DNA of 63,143 nt from Burkholderiales bacterium PBB3 (GCA_002256115.1 NKIK01000027.1:1-63143), one strand, 5' to 3'; shown: positions 45,105 through 54,147, numbered from the stretch's first letter. Notes: generated from the sequence alone by a model not told the origin. Made by a program: numbers and translations.

Positions 45105-45312
45105 AGCCAATGCTATCTACGCGAGTTCTTGCGGCCAGGGAAGCCCTTCAGTACCAACGAACTCCCCGATAGCGGGCATTCGCCAAAGACCGCAATTGGC
45201 CCAGCCCTGTCCAAAATTCACGGGATTTGAATGACAGGTTTCGCCCGCATTGCCGCCATTTATTCAATTAAACCCGTCCCTGAGGAAACGCATCAACTCA
45301 GTGTGCATGAAC

Positions 45313-45385
45313 CAGTGGCCTAGTTTGGCCTGGAACAGGTGGCTGATTTCAATTGGAATCACTGGCTACATTGCCCCGGAATACG
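45313..45385. repeat. Three ~23-bp repeats like an IS21-family end
   Basis: TGGCC/TGGCT at 45316, 45340 and 45363 and GGAA at 45332, 45355 and 45378 give three units of 23-24 bp with the form TGGC-N11/12-GGAA. IS21-type elements have several such repeats at their ends. No istA/istB sequence is near, so this is a solo remnant. Confidence 0.4.
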
Positions 45386-45390
45386 CAGCT

Positions 45391-45423
45391 AAAAGCTCCC
45401 CAGGCCCAAGCCAGGTTGGGGAG
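45391..45423 (-). terminator. Terminator after the phytase gene
   Basis: On the minus strand CTCCCCA ... TGGGGAG forms a 7-bp stem with a partly pairable loop, followed by CTTTTAG. It lies 15 bp after the phytase stop codon. Confidence 0.5.
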
Positions 45424-45437
45424 GGCCGAAAGTACGC

Positions 45438-47066
45438 CTATGGCAACTTCAACGCGGCAGCGATATCCTCCCACGCCACCAGCTTGAAGTTTTGCGCACC
45501 ATCGGGCAGGCGTTTGTAGCCGTCTTGCACCACCAGCACGCCCTTAGGAAATGCAGCACCCAGCGCGGTAGACGTGACTTCCAGGCCATCGGTTTCCGAG
45601 GTCCCGTCAATCCCCAACGCCAGATTCATGCCGATGCGAAATGCCCCGCGCACCCGGTAAGGCGGTGCGGCGTCTGCCACCACATAGCTGTTATTGCCCT
45701 GGCTGGAGACAACCAGGTAGCTGCCCTGCGGCCCCCGGTACAGGCCCAAGCCTTCAGTATCAGCATGCAGCAGGCCGCCCACGGGCAGTGCCATCACCAG
45801 CTTGGGTGCGTTTTGAACAGGCTCCGCCAAGTCCATCGCCCACACGCCGCGCTTTTCTTCGCCAATGAACAGGCGCTGTGCTACATCGTCGGCCACACAA
45901 GCTTCGGGCTGCGTGGCTACCTTGAAGGTTTGCACCAATGCACTCGACAGCTTGCCATCGGCATGGCCCAGGGCGTAGCGCTGGAAGATGCCGTTCTTGT
46001 CATTGACGAACACCTCCAGCCCACCGGTGCGCGGCTGGTAGAGGCAAATGCCGTAAATGTCCTTCAGGCCCGTGGGAATGCGGCTGTGTTCGCGCACCTG
46101 GCCGTCGGGGTCAATCGCAAACACGACGACCGACAAATCATCGCGCTGGGTGGCCACCGCCAGGTCCATCTCCACAGCGCCCAGGCGCACCCGCTGGCGC
46201 ACATCCACATTGTTGATGCGGCCCACTTCCAGCAACTGTTGTTGTTTGCCCGCCAAGTCATACACCAGCAAGCCTTGCTTTTTGTTGGTACCCAGCACGC
46301 GGGATCGGCTGGCATCCATGGGGTGAATCCAGATGGCCGGGTCATCCGCCGCATCGCCAAAGCGGGCCACGCTGTCCGTCTGCACCTGGGCTTGCACGAT
46401 GGGCAACACAGGCTCTATGGCTTGTGTGTCATTGCGCAGCTTCTTGGTGCTGACAGCTTGGCGCGTGAGCTTGCCTTCGGCCTCGGCGCGGTAGGCCCAT
46501 ACGCTGCCGGCCTCGTCCCGCAGTAGCAGGCGCTGGCGGGCGTCGTCCACCTCGCAAGCCTTGCTACCAGGGGGCAGGGCCAGGCGGCGGATCAGCCGGG
46601 GCTCTTGCGCACCGCGCAGCACCCATTGTTCGGACAGGCCCTCCGCGCCCACCAAAAACACCTCGTCATAGCCCTGGGCATCCCGGTACATACACACGGC
46701 CTCGACCGTGAACGCGGGGGACTCTAGCGCCACGCTGGACTGCAGGCGCATGGCCTGCAAATCCACGGTAACGGCTAGCGTGCGCTGGGTGTCTGCGTCC
46801 AGCACTACGGCCAGGGCGCCGTTGGCCGTGGGGCGCACATCCAGGTGCTTGGCCCGCAGCGTGATACGTGCGCGCTCAGTGCCGCTGGCGTCTACCAGCC
46901 GCAGTGATTGCTTGTGCAGCGCCAGCCATGCGCCCTGGGGCAAGGCTTTGGTCTCGGCAGCGCCTTTTAAGGCCTCGGGCACTTGCGGTGCAGTGCCAGC
47001 CTGTGCCAGCAGCGTGGCTCCAGCGCAGGTCAACATCAGCAGGGTTTGAATGAATTTCATACCCAT
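45438..47066 (-). CDS. Beta-propeller phytase, exported
   Basis: 542 residues. Signal peptide (~1-23). The C-terminal ~350 residues carry the full BPP pattern: DDPAIWIHP, GTNKKQGLLVYDL, GRINNVDVR, VVVFAIDPDG, DIYGICLY, EVFVNDKNGIFQRY, ATQPEACVADD and LFIGEEKRGVW, which supply calcium and phosphate ligands. The N-terminal ~200 residues look like a second, divergent propeller lacking these ligands; such double-domain phytases are known. It removes phosphate from phytate outside the cytoplasm. It follows the TonB receptor gene by 6 bp, and a Pho box lies before that gene. Confidence 0.9.
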   Translation of the reverse strand: MGMKFIQTLLMLTCAGATLLAQAGTAPQVPEALKGAAETKALPQGAWLALHKQSLRLVDASGTERARITLRAKHLDVRPTANGALAVVLDADTQRTLAVTVDLQAMRLQSSVALESPAFTVEAVCMYRDAQGYDEVFLVGAEGLSEQWVLRGAQEPRLIRRLALPPGSKACEVDDARQRLLLRDEAGSVWAYRAEAEGKLTRQAVSTKKLRNDTQAIEPVLPIVQAQVQTDSVARFGDAADDPAIWIHPMDASRSRVLGTNKKQGLLVYDLAGKQQQLLEVGRINNVDVRQRVRLGAVEMDLAVATQRDDLSVVVFAIDPDGQVREHSRIPTGLKDIYGICLYQPRTGGLEVFVNDKNGIFQRYALGHADGKLSSALVQTFKVATQPEACVADDVAQRLFIGEEKRGVWAMDLAEPVQNAPKLVMALPVGGLLHADTEGLGLYRGPQGSYLVVSSQGNNSYVVADAAPPYRVRGAFRIGMNLALGIDGTSETDGLEVTSTALGAAFPKGVLVVQDGYKRLPDGAQNFKLVAWEDIAAALKLP

Positions 47067-47072
47067 TCCCGA

Positions 47073-49565
47073 TCAAAACATGGCGAATTTGACACCCACC
47101 CGCAGGGTGCGGCCGTAGCGCTCAAACTGCGTGTTGTAGGCCTGTGTGCCCAAGTAGACATAGTATTTTTCATCGGTCAGGTTGATCGCATCCAGGGTCA
47201 CCTGCACATTCTTGTGCACTTGGTAGCCCAGCGTGAAGTCGATTTGCTGCTGGCTATCCACATAACGGTCCTGGCGTGCGTCCAGAATATCGCCACCCAC
47301 TTCCAGTAGGTAAGGCGACTTCTTGTTCAGGGCCAAGCGTGCGCTCAGTGGCCCGCGCTCGTAGCCCAGCCAGAGGTTGACGGAAGTGTCCGATTGGCCT
47401 GGCATCACCACATCACGCGATTGCATGGACTTGGTGGGAATGTCATAACGCGCCAGTGTGGCGGACGATTTGGAGTAGGTGGCATTGGCACCCACCAGCA
47501 GGCCGGAGAGCGCGCCCGGCAGCGTGCGCAGGGCTTGCGAATACGCCAACTCTAGGCCATGCACTTTGGCCCCATCGCCATTGGCAAAGCTGACAGCAGA
47601 CGTGTAGTTGGCCCAGGCACCGGTACCCGCCAGATTAGTGGTGTAGGTGAAGTCTTGAATGGTCTTGCTAAACACATACAAAGACACCGCGCCGTCTTTG
47701 CCCAGCATGCGCTCCACGCCCAAGTCCAGGTTGCTGGATTTCAGGGGTTTCAGGTCCGGGTTGCCAATCGTGGCTTCGGTAGCGCTGGCCAGGTTCACGC
47801 CCGGTGCAATCTGGCTGAAGTTGGGTCGCACGACTGAGTTGGACCAGGCCGCGCGCAGGCTGGTGTGCTTGTCCAGTTGGTAGCGGCTGTGGATGCCCGG
47901 CAACAGGTTGCTGTAGCTGTTCTCTTTGGCCAGTGCCTGAATGGCGTTGGCTGCGTTGATTTGAAAACCATTGGCGCGAAAGCGCGTGGCCTCATTGCGC
48001 ACACCGACCAGCACGTTCCAGTCTTCGCTCAGGTCAAAGCCGCTTTGCACGTAGGTGCTATCGATGTCTTCGTTCAGTACAAAGTCATTGGCCGCAGATT
48101 CCCGCGCCAGCTTGGCGGCATCACGCGGCAAGCTGGCCAGAGCTGCGCGAATCAGCGCCGGGTTGATACCCAGGCCGACGCGTCCGAGCGAATAGTCCAG
48201 CTCGCCCTGCACGAACGGCGTCATCTTGGGCGACCCGAATGCGGAAGCCGCGTAGCTCCACTGGTCGGTGTCATTGGTCTTCTCGCGGCGGCTGAGTTTG
48301 GCACCCAGCTTTAACTCTGCGGGGGTGCTGCCCAGCGTAAATTTGTGCTTGGCGTCGAACTTGATGTTTTGTTCTTTGTCTTTGCTGGTGCGCGCTTGTA
48401 GCGTGATGGCATTGAGTGAATAGCCGGCAGGGTCGTACAAAGCCGTAGGCCCGCTGAGCAGTGGGGTTTGGGTGTTGGTGAACGACACACCAGTCACGCC
48501 ATTTTGGCGAAAGCGCGCGTCGTTGATGGATTCGGGCGTGGACTCATTCGCCATGCCCAGACCCAGCGCGGCTTCCAACTCCCAGTTGGCAACCTGGTGC
48601 GTACCGCCCAGCACCACAGAGCCCATGTCCTGGGTGTATTTGCGTTGGCGCAGGCGGCGCTCGGCGCGGGCAGTGCCGCTTTGGCCCTCTGCCAACGAGC
48701 CGCCGGTGATGTTGCTGATGGTCAGGCGGTCGCGCACTTCATCGTCGCTGAAGTTGCTGCTAAAGCCGCGCAGGTAATAGGTTTCTCCCTTGGCGGGGCG
48801 GTAGTCCAGGTTGATGGACACAGCGCCGCGTTCGCGGTTAGGCAGGTAGTCGCGCAGCTCCACGCCCGTCAGGCGGCCATTGGTCCATGCGCCGCCAGTC
48901 TCCACGTTGTCGGAACCAAATTTGCGCTGCTCTTTGCTGATGCCAATGGCCACGCCCAGCGTGCCACCATTTAGGCGGCCGGCCCACAGCGCGTTGGCGT
49001 TGGGGCTGACCTGGCCGGTGAGTTGGTCGTGGCTCCAGCCCAGGCCCAGGGTCAACAAATCACCGGGCACGTCAAACGCGGACAAGGTCTTCACATCCAC
49101 CGTGCCGCCGATGGAGTTGGCATCCCGGTCCGGGGTCAGGGTCTTGCTGACCTCTAGCGAGCGGATCATGCCAGCGGGCAGCGTGTCTAACGCCACGCCG
49201 CGGCGGCTGGCCTCAGGTGCAGGCACCAGCGATCCATTGATGGTGACGCTGTTCAGGTCTGGCCCCAAGCCGCGGATGCTGACGTAGCGGCCTTCACCCT
49301 GGTCGCGCTGGACCGATACGCCCGGCATGCGGGCCAAGGCCTCTGCGGCGTTTTTGTCGGGCAGGGCACCAATGTCATCGGCGCTGATGACGCTGACGAT
49401 GTGGTCGGCGCGCTCTTGGTCGGCCAGGGCTTTGCGGGCGCTGGCGGCCTGGCCGGTAATGGCCACTGGGGTCAGCGTGACCGTTTGAGCGGCAGCTGGA
49501 AAGGCCAGGCCCAAAGACAGTGCCAAGAGGGTTAAAGACAGGGTGGGTGTGTGGCGCGGGTGCAT
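47073..49565 (-). CDS. TonB-dependent receptor, phytase-linked
   Basis: 830 residues. Signal peptide (~1-25, ending AFPAAAQ), plug domain (~45-165; IGALPDKNAAEALARMPGVSVQRD, SIRGLGPDLNSVTING) and a 22-strand-type barrel that ends RTLRVGVKFAMF with the terminal Phe. Of the class often annotated as TonB-dependent receptors for sugars and phosphates. Being directly upstream of a phytase, it probably imports phytate or its products; that is inference from context. The ATG at 49565 opens a proper signal peptide; longer readings are not supported. Confidence 0.9.
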   Translation of the reverse strand: MHPRHTPTLSLTLLALSLGLAFPAAAQTVTLTPVAITGQAASARKALADQERADHIVSVISADDIGALPDKNAAEALARMPGVSVQRDQGEGRYVSIRGLGPDLNSVTINGSLVPAPEASRRGVALDTLPAGMIRSLEVSKTLTPDRDANSIGGTVDVKTLSAFDVPGDLLTLGLGWSHDQLTGQVSPNANALWAGRLNGGTLGVAIGISKEQRKFGSDNVETGGAWTNGRLTGVELRDYLPNRERGAVSINLDYRPAKGETYYLRGFSSNFSDDEVRDRLTISNITGGSLAEGQSGTARAERRLRQRKYTQDMGSVVLGGTHQVANWELEAALGLGMANESTPESINDARFRQNGVTGVSFTNTQTPLLSGPTALYDPAGYSLNAITLQARTSKDKEQNIKFDAKHKFTLGSTPAELKLGAKLSRREKTNDTDQWSYAASAFGSPKMTPFVQGELDYSLGRVGLGINPALIRAALASLPRDAAKLARESAANDFVLNEDIDSTYVQSGFDLSEDWNVLVGVRNEATRFRANGFQINAANAIQALAKENSYSNLLPGIHSRYQLDKHTSLRAAWSNSVVRPNFSQIAPGVNLASATEATIGNPDLKPLKSSNLDLGVERMLGKDGAVSLYVFSKTIQDFTYTTNLAGTGAWANYTSAVSFANGDGAKVHGLELAYSQALRTLPGALSGLLVGANATYSKSSATLARYDIPTKSMQSRDVVMPGQSDTSVNLWLGYERGPLSARLALNKKSPYLLEVGGDILDARQDRYVDSQQQIDFTLGYQVHKNVQVTLDAINLTDEKYYVYLGTQAYNTQFERYGRTLRVGVKFAMF

Positions 49566-49628
49566 GGTGTTGTGTAGGTAAAAAGGGGCGGCGGCCCAGT
49601 GAAGACGGCGGATGATAGGAATGTGGCC

Positions 49629-49646
49629 GTGACAGTTCAGTGACGC
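49629..49646 (-). promoter_or_regulatory. Pho box upstream of the TonB receptor-phytase operon
   Basis: On the minus strand GCGTCAC-TGAA-CTGTCAC: two 7-mers separated by four bases, the spacing of PhoB sites (CTGTCAT-N4-CTGTCAT). It lies 64 bp before the start codon and is read in the direction of the operon, so induction on phosphate starvation is likely. Confidence 0.7.
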
Positions 49647-49792
49647 ATTTCCGCCCTGGGGCGTGGCTGCGGGGGGCTGCGAGCTAAATTGACCTGCCGC
49701 TGCCCAGTCAACGCAGTCGTCAACCATTGAGCGGCGGCATTTTTGAGCTAATCGCACCCCCTGAATGCAACACCTTGCCCGCGCTGCGCCAA

Positions 49793-49829
49793 GTCACTAC
49801 GCCGTCACCACACGGTCACATGCAGTCAC
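49793..49829 (+). promoter_or_regulatory. Four GTCAC repeats at 11, 11 and 10 bp, PhoB-like
   Basis: GTCAC at 49793, 49804, 49815 and 49825. The ~11-bp direct-repeat spacing is that of PhoB/OmpR-type regulators, and the orientation is toward the gene at 49875, 46 bp further. The remaining intergenic sequence (49566-49874) shows nothing else. Confidence 0.55.
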
Positions 49830-49874
49830 TAACATTCAGGCCCCTCGTTGCTCCCCATCGGCACTTTTTTACCC

Positions 49875-50783
49875 ATGCACACTCCCTACCGCACGCTGCA
49901 AAACTTCGTTCCTGTGGTGGCGTTGGCGCTGGCCCTGTTGTTTCTGGCGATGGGCACGCTCAAGCCCTGGACCGCATGGCACTGGCTGGACATTGCGGGG
50001 GAGGGCGGCACCGCCGTGTTGGCGGGCTATTGGGCCCACTTGGTGATGGGCAGTCGCCCCGGCGGGCGTGTTACGTTCTGGCTGGCCGGGGGGCTCATCG
50101 TCGTCATGCTGGGCACTTGGGCCGATTGCCTGGATGAAATCTTTGTTAAAGACGCTGCCATTGCGCCATTGAAATGGATTGAATCGGTGTTGACGCCCTT
50201 GGGCATGTTGGCCGTGACCCGCGGCATGCTGCTGTGGCGCGAAGAACAGGTGGCACTGAGTGCCCACATGAGCAAGCGGGAGCGCCTGTTTCGCGACCAC
50301 CGCGAGCTGGACCGCACCACCCAGGTGGCCAACTCCGACTACCTGCTGCGCCAGATCACGCTGGAGCAAGCCCGTAATCCGCTCGCACCCTGTGCGCTGG
50401 TGCTGGTTGATCTGCATTCCTTCCACCACATTGAGCGCAGCCACGGCCGGGCCGAGGCGGACCGCGTGTTGCAGGCCGTGGCGCACCAACTTCTGTTGAA
50501 CCTGCGCCACCGCGATTTGCTGTGCCGCTACGCCGGCCACCGTTTTGTGGTGCTGATGCCCAACACCAGCCTGGCGGATAGCCAGCGCATGGGTGCCCAA
50601 CTGTGCACCATGGTGGAGGCCATGCGCTTTCATGCTTTGCAGGGCGATGTGCGGGTGCCGATAGATGCCCGCATGGCGTGTGCCGTGGCCAATACGCAAG
50701 CCCAGTCTTTGCTGACAGCCTTGAATGCGGTGGTGGAAGGCCTGGACTCGCCTGCGCCAGAGCCGGTGCTGCAAGCACTCTAG
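49875..50783 (+). CDS. Membrane protein with degenerate GGDEF domain
   Basis: 302 residues. About four hydrophobic helices (~15-125; NFVPVVALALALLFLAMG and GLIVVMLGTWADCLDEIF) then a GGDEF-type domain (~145-285). The signature is AGHRF instead of GGDEF, and the metal-binding Asp region is LVLVDLHSF, so cyclase activity is unlikely; a sensor or scaffold role is possible. Starts at 49875 (MHTPYRTL); the upstream in-frame ATG is less likely. PhoB-like repeats lie just before it. Confidence 0.75.
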   Translation: MHTPYRTLQNFVPVVALALALLFLAMGTLKPWTAWHWLDIAGEGGTAVLAGYWAHLVMGSRPGGRVTFWLAGGLIVVMLGTWADCLDEIFVKDAAIAPLKWIESVLTPLGMLAVTRGMLLWREEQVALSAHMSKRERLFRDHRELDRTTQVANSDYLLRQITLEQARNPLAPCALVLVDLHSFHHIERSHGRAEADRVLQAVAHQLLLNLRHRDLLCRYAGHRFVVLMPNTSLADSQRMGAQLCTMVEAMRFHALQGDVRVPIDARMACAVANTQAQSLLTALNAVVEGLDSPAPEPVLQAL

Positions 50784-50792
50784 ATTGCACGC

Positions 50793-51830
50793 ATGCTGCG
50801 GTGTTACGACAGCGCCACGGCGCTGATTCCAGCCTCACACCAGCCCGCATTGGTGCTGGAGTTTGCGCGCAGCCAGGGTGTGGATGGCGCAGATGTTTTG
50901 ACCGGAACGGGCTGGAGTGCTTTGGAAGACTCCGCCACGCTGAAGCCTGCCCAATACCTACGGCTGCTGGCCAATACCCAGCGCGCGCTAGGTGGCGATG
51001 AGTTCGCATTTGCGCTGGGCCGCCAGCTATTGCCCGGGCACTTTGGTGCGGCCAGCCACGCGCTGCTGCAAGCCCCCAGCCTGCGTCGCACACTGGAGCT
51101 GCTGGCCAAGCATGCCAGCCGCCTCAGTCCCCTATTGGTACCGCATTTCCGGGTGGAGGATGGCATGGCCATGCTGGTGTGGACCGATGCCTGTGGACTG
51201 GGCGCACAGCGCAGTTTTGTAGTGCACATGCAGATGGCGGCGCTGGTGGCGATGTGCCATTGGCGGGCTAACCAGCGCCTGCCTTGGACCTTTTGCTTCA
51301 ACCGCACAGCACCGCGCAACACCGCGCAGTTGGAAGTGAACTTGGGCACCCGTTTGCGCTTTGGTTGCCAGGTCGATGCGCTGTTGATCAGCGCTGACTG
51401 GCTGGACCAGCCCTGGCCGTTTGCGGGCGAAACCCATGGCCCGGCGGCCAGCCGCGCCAGCGAGCGCGCTGCCGAGCAAGAATGCCTGCCGCGCAGTTTT
51501 TTGGGCAGCCATTACGAGCATCTGCTGGCCCACGCCCAGTGCATGCCCACGCTGGAAGACACCGCGCAGCACTTTGGCATGAGCCCAGCCACGTTCAAGC
51601 GCCGCTTGGCCCAAGAGGGCACGCACTACCAGGCCGAGCTGGACCAAGTGCGCAGCCATGTGGCGCTGCGGTTGATGTACTTTCGGGGTTACGACAACGA
51701 CGCTGTGGCCCAGCATTTGGGCTACTACGACGCCGCCAACTTCAGGCGCTCGTTCAAACGCTGGACCGGTTTAACGCCCAGCCTGTTTCGGGATGCGCTG
51801 GGGCGCTTCTCCGCTCTGCCTTTGGCCTAG
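50793..51830 (+). CDS. AraC-family transcription regulator
   Basis: 345 residues. N-terminal Arabinose_bd-type domain (~20-205) as in OruR/ArgR-like regulators, and a C-terminal AraC double helix-turn-helix (~245-340; YFRGYDNDAVAQHLGYYDAANFRRSFKRWTGLTPS). The target genes are not known. It begins 9 bp after the GGDEF-like gene, so they may be co-transcribed. Confidence 0.87.
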   Translation: MLRCYDSATALIPASHQPALVLEFARSQGVDGADVLTGTGWSALEDSATLKPAQYLRLLANTQRALGGDEFAFALGRQLLPGHFGAASHALLQAPSLRRTLELLAKHASRLSPLLVPHFRVEDGMAMLVWTDACGLGAQRSFVVHMQMAALVAMCHWRANQRLPWTFCFNRTAPRNTAQLEVNLGTRLRFGCQVDALLISADWLDQPWPFAGETHGPAASRASERAAEQECLPRSFLGSHYEHLLAHAQCMPTLEDTAQHFGMSPATFKRRLAQEGTHYQAELDQVRSHVALRLMYFRGYDNDAVAQHLGYYDAANFRRSFKRWTGLTPSLFRDALGRFSALPLA

Positions 51831-51921
51831 TCTTGACACGGGTTTTTGTAACCAGATTTTGAATGTCACTCTGTGTGGGCATACTGGCACACAGACCGCG
51901 ATGTTGGATCGGAGAATGTCA

Positions 51922-52656
51922 ATGTGGAAGAAGCTTTTGTGTACTGCCGCAATGGTTTTTGCAAGCGCGTCTCACGCTGATGAAGTTTGGCTCGTGACAT
52001 CCTTGGAATGGCCACCCTTCTCGGGGCAAAACCTGCCTGATGGAGGAGCCGGTATCGCCGTGATGCGAGCCGCGTTGGCCACGCAGGGTGTCAAGCTCGT
52101 GGTGGAGTTCTATCCCTGGACCCGGGCGCTGATGACCGCCAAGAATCCCCGCTACGCGGGTGTTTACCCCACCTGGCCTGAGGATGTGGGTGTAGGTTTT
52201 TCCAGTTCCGCCGTGCTGTTCAAATCCCCGGTCGGCTTTGTGGAGCCCAAGTCAGCGCCACTGCGCTGGGCGCGATTGGAAGACTTGGCGGGCAAAAAAA
52301 TTGGCGTGGTTCAAGACTACGGCAACACACCCGAATTCATGCGCCTTGTTCACAACAAAACCATCAGAACGGAGGTCGTGATCGATGACCTGACGAATGT
52401 GCGTAAAGTTGCTGGCGGTCGTATCGATGCCGCGTTCATTGACTTGAACAACCTGGCCTATTACCTCAGGTTTGACGCCAAGGACGTAGCGCACATCGTG
52501 CAAGCGAACCCCAAAGTGATTGGCACCAAAGATCTGGTCCTGGCCATCAATCGGAATTTTGCGAATCGGGATGCAAGTGCCACGCTCTCCCGTGGATTGG
52601 CCAAGATCGACGCCGACCGGATCATCAAAGATTACATGCGCCAGAATCTCAAGTGA
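51922..52656 (+). CDS. Periplasmic solute-binding protein (SBP family 3-like)
   Basis: 244 residues. Signal peptide (MWKKLLCTAAMVFASASHA). The rest has the SBP_bac_3 pattern (LEWPPFSGQNLPDGGAGIAVMRAAL, GVYPTWPEDVGVGFSSSAVLFKSPVGFV, KKIGVVQDYG). No transporter genes are adjacent; small proteins of this type often act as orphan sensors or binding proteins. ATG 51922 has GGAGAATGTCA upstream; ATG 51901 or 51916 are alternatives. Confidence 0.75.
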   Translation: MWKKLLCTAAMVFASASHADEVWLVTSLEWPPFSGQNLPDGGAGIAVMRAALATQGVKLVVEFYPWTRALMTAKNPRYAGVYPTWPEDVGVGFSSSAVLFKSPVGFVEPKSAPLRWARLEDLAGKKIGVVQDYGNTPEFMRLVHNKTIRTEVVIDDLTNVRKVAGGRIDAAFIDLNNLAYYLRFDAKDVAHIVQANPKVIGTKDLVLAINRNFANRDASATLSRGLAKIDADRIIKDYMRQNLK

Positions 52657-53110
52657 TTTGCTATTGAATTAGGTGCTGCTCCCGCAATATCCACGGCCTG
52701 AATGGCATACTGGGCTATCAATTTCGGTAGTCAGACAGGCGAACAGTGAATCCTTGCCGTGGCAGTTGGCTACTTCAAGATCTATTCAGGTTGAGCGGCC
52801 TGCGCCATCTATCAAGGCGACCGCAGATGTAAGGGAGGCAATCTGGGACCGAAAGATACATACTGTTGCCTACGGAAGCAACATTAGGTTTTGATTAGTT
52901 TCGTGGTTTTTTGGCTGCCTTTCGTAGCTGAGGCTTAACGCGGGCGGCCGAGGCTCTACCGACCCCTAAATCCCGCCTTAGTCGGCTCTGTATACACTTG
53001 GAGGCGCGATTGAAAGTGGACATGCTGCAACGCGCTACACGCTGGTTGACTCTTGCAGGGTCTGGGTGCGAACCAGATGTAGCTGCATTGGGATACCGAC
53101 AGGAGGAACA
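52657..53110. other. Intergenic stretch with a dispersed-repeat copy
   Basis: No gene seen. The start (52657-52688) holds a TTGCTATTGAATTAGGTGCT-like repeat followed by GCTCCCGCA, related to copies in gspD and gspF. GTTGC...GCAAC (~52863-52883) is a small hairpin. Two short ORFs (73 and 78 codons) show no coding signs. Confidence 0.5.
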
Positions 53111-54127
53111 TTACTCCGAGTCTTCTACCCGGCGCCGTGTGATCCAAAGCGCTAACGCCGTAAAGCTCAAAATAATACTCACCACGATCCAAAAACCGTG
53201 AGGGTTGTCAGCCAGGGGAACGCCTCCCACATTCATTCCCATCAAACCGGCAATGATGTTGATGGGCAGCGCCAGCACCGTAACCATGGTCAGAACAAAG
53301 AGACTGCGGTTGTTAGCCTCAGCAACACGACCCGCTATCTCCTCCTGCAGCAGCTTTATGCGCTCTTGCAAAGCAGCCATGTCACTCAAGGCCACATTGA
53401 ATTCTTCTGTCGACTGACGCAAATCATCCAGATCAGACTCCGCAATCCATCTGGGCGGCTTCTTCAAAAGACGAAAGAGCGCTGAGGGCTCAGGTGCGAG
53501 CAGGCGTTGCAGGCGCACTAGCAGTCTTCGCAATGCACCCAGATTCGCGCGCTTTGTCTCGAGTCTGCCAGCGAGCAATCGGTCTTCTATGTCGTCCACT
53601 TTGGTTGTGGTGCTGCGAACGATGTGGACCAATACATCGCCCTGGTCGTGCATGAGATGGACAAGCAAAGCTACGCTGGACATCAAAATAGCACCTCGAC
53701 GCACCGCGTCTCGCAGCCTATCGATCGATCGCAGAGGCTGAACGCGAGCCGAAACAACTAAGCGCTCGCCCACGGAGAGCCACAAAGTGGAGATATCTTG
53801 TGGTTCGAATGAAAAGTCGTAGTGCACATCATTTATCACCGCCACCAGCATGTTCTCGTCCAGCTCCACACGCGTAGAGCGTGATCCGTCCTTCAAACTT
53901 TCGTGAAATAGCTCCGACAATGGGAGATGGTCCTCAAGCCACTTCGCAGCGGCTGTATGCGTAAGATTGAAATGTAGCCAAGTGAATCCGCTTTGGACAT
54001 CAGCCTGCAACCCCTCCAACGCCTGGGCGCTATCGATGGGTTCTCCATGACCAACCGCATCAAATGCGAAGCCGCATATCAGACCTGATGCGTCGGCACC
54101 ATACATATTCTCGGTAGCAGTGAGCAT
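53111..54127 (-). CDS. zntB: CorA-like divalent cation transporter (ZntB type)
   Basis: 338 residues. Large N-terminal cytoplasmic domain, a coiled-coil helix (~240-285) and two C-terminal membrane helices (~275-300 and ~310-330). The pore signature is GMNVGGVPL, which fits ZntB and not CorA (where the loop is usually GMNFxxMPE). Family members move zinc or other divalent ions. It forms a run with the next two minus-strand genes but the gaps suggest separate transcription is possible. Confidence 0.82.
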   Translation of the reverse strand: MLTATENMYGADASGLICGFAFDAVGHGEPIDSAQALEGLQADVQSGFTWLHFNLTHTAAAKWLEDHLPLSELFHESLKDGSRSTRVELDENMLVAVINDVHYDFSFEPQDISTLWLSVGERLVVSARVQPLRSIDRLRDAVRRGAILMSSVALLVHLMHDQGDVLVHIVRSTTTKVDDIEDRLLAGRLETKRANLGALRRLLVRLQRLLAPEPSALFRLLKKPPRWIAESDLDDLRQSTEEFNVALSDMAALQERIKLLQEEIAGRVAEANNRSLFVLTMVTVLALPINIIAGLMGMNVGGVPLADNPHGFWIVVSIILSFTALALWITRRRVEDSE

Positions 54128-54147
54128 GAATACCTAATGAAGTCAGT

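Larger units (their letters stand above)
45105..45437. other. Intergenic stretch with repeat A and IS21-like end repeats
   Basis: No gene seen. It contains a copy of repeat A (AAAGACCGCAATTGGCCCAG, 45185-45203), three degenerate TGGC/GGAA repeats (see next entry) and, at the far end, a terminator for the phytase gene. A 90-codon ORF here is judged not real. Confidence 0.5.

Noticed and set aside
45250..45519. 89-codon plus-strand ORF
   Set aside because: It crosses the IS21-like repeats, the terminator and the phytase 3' end on the other strand, so it is not a gene.
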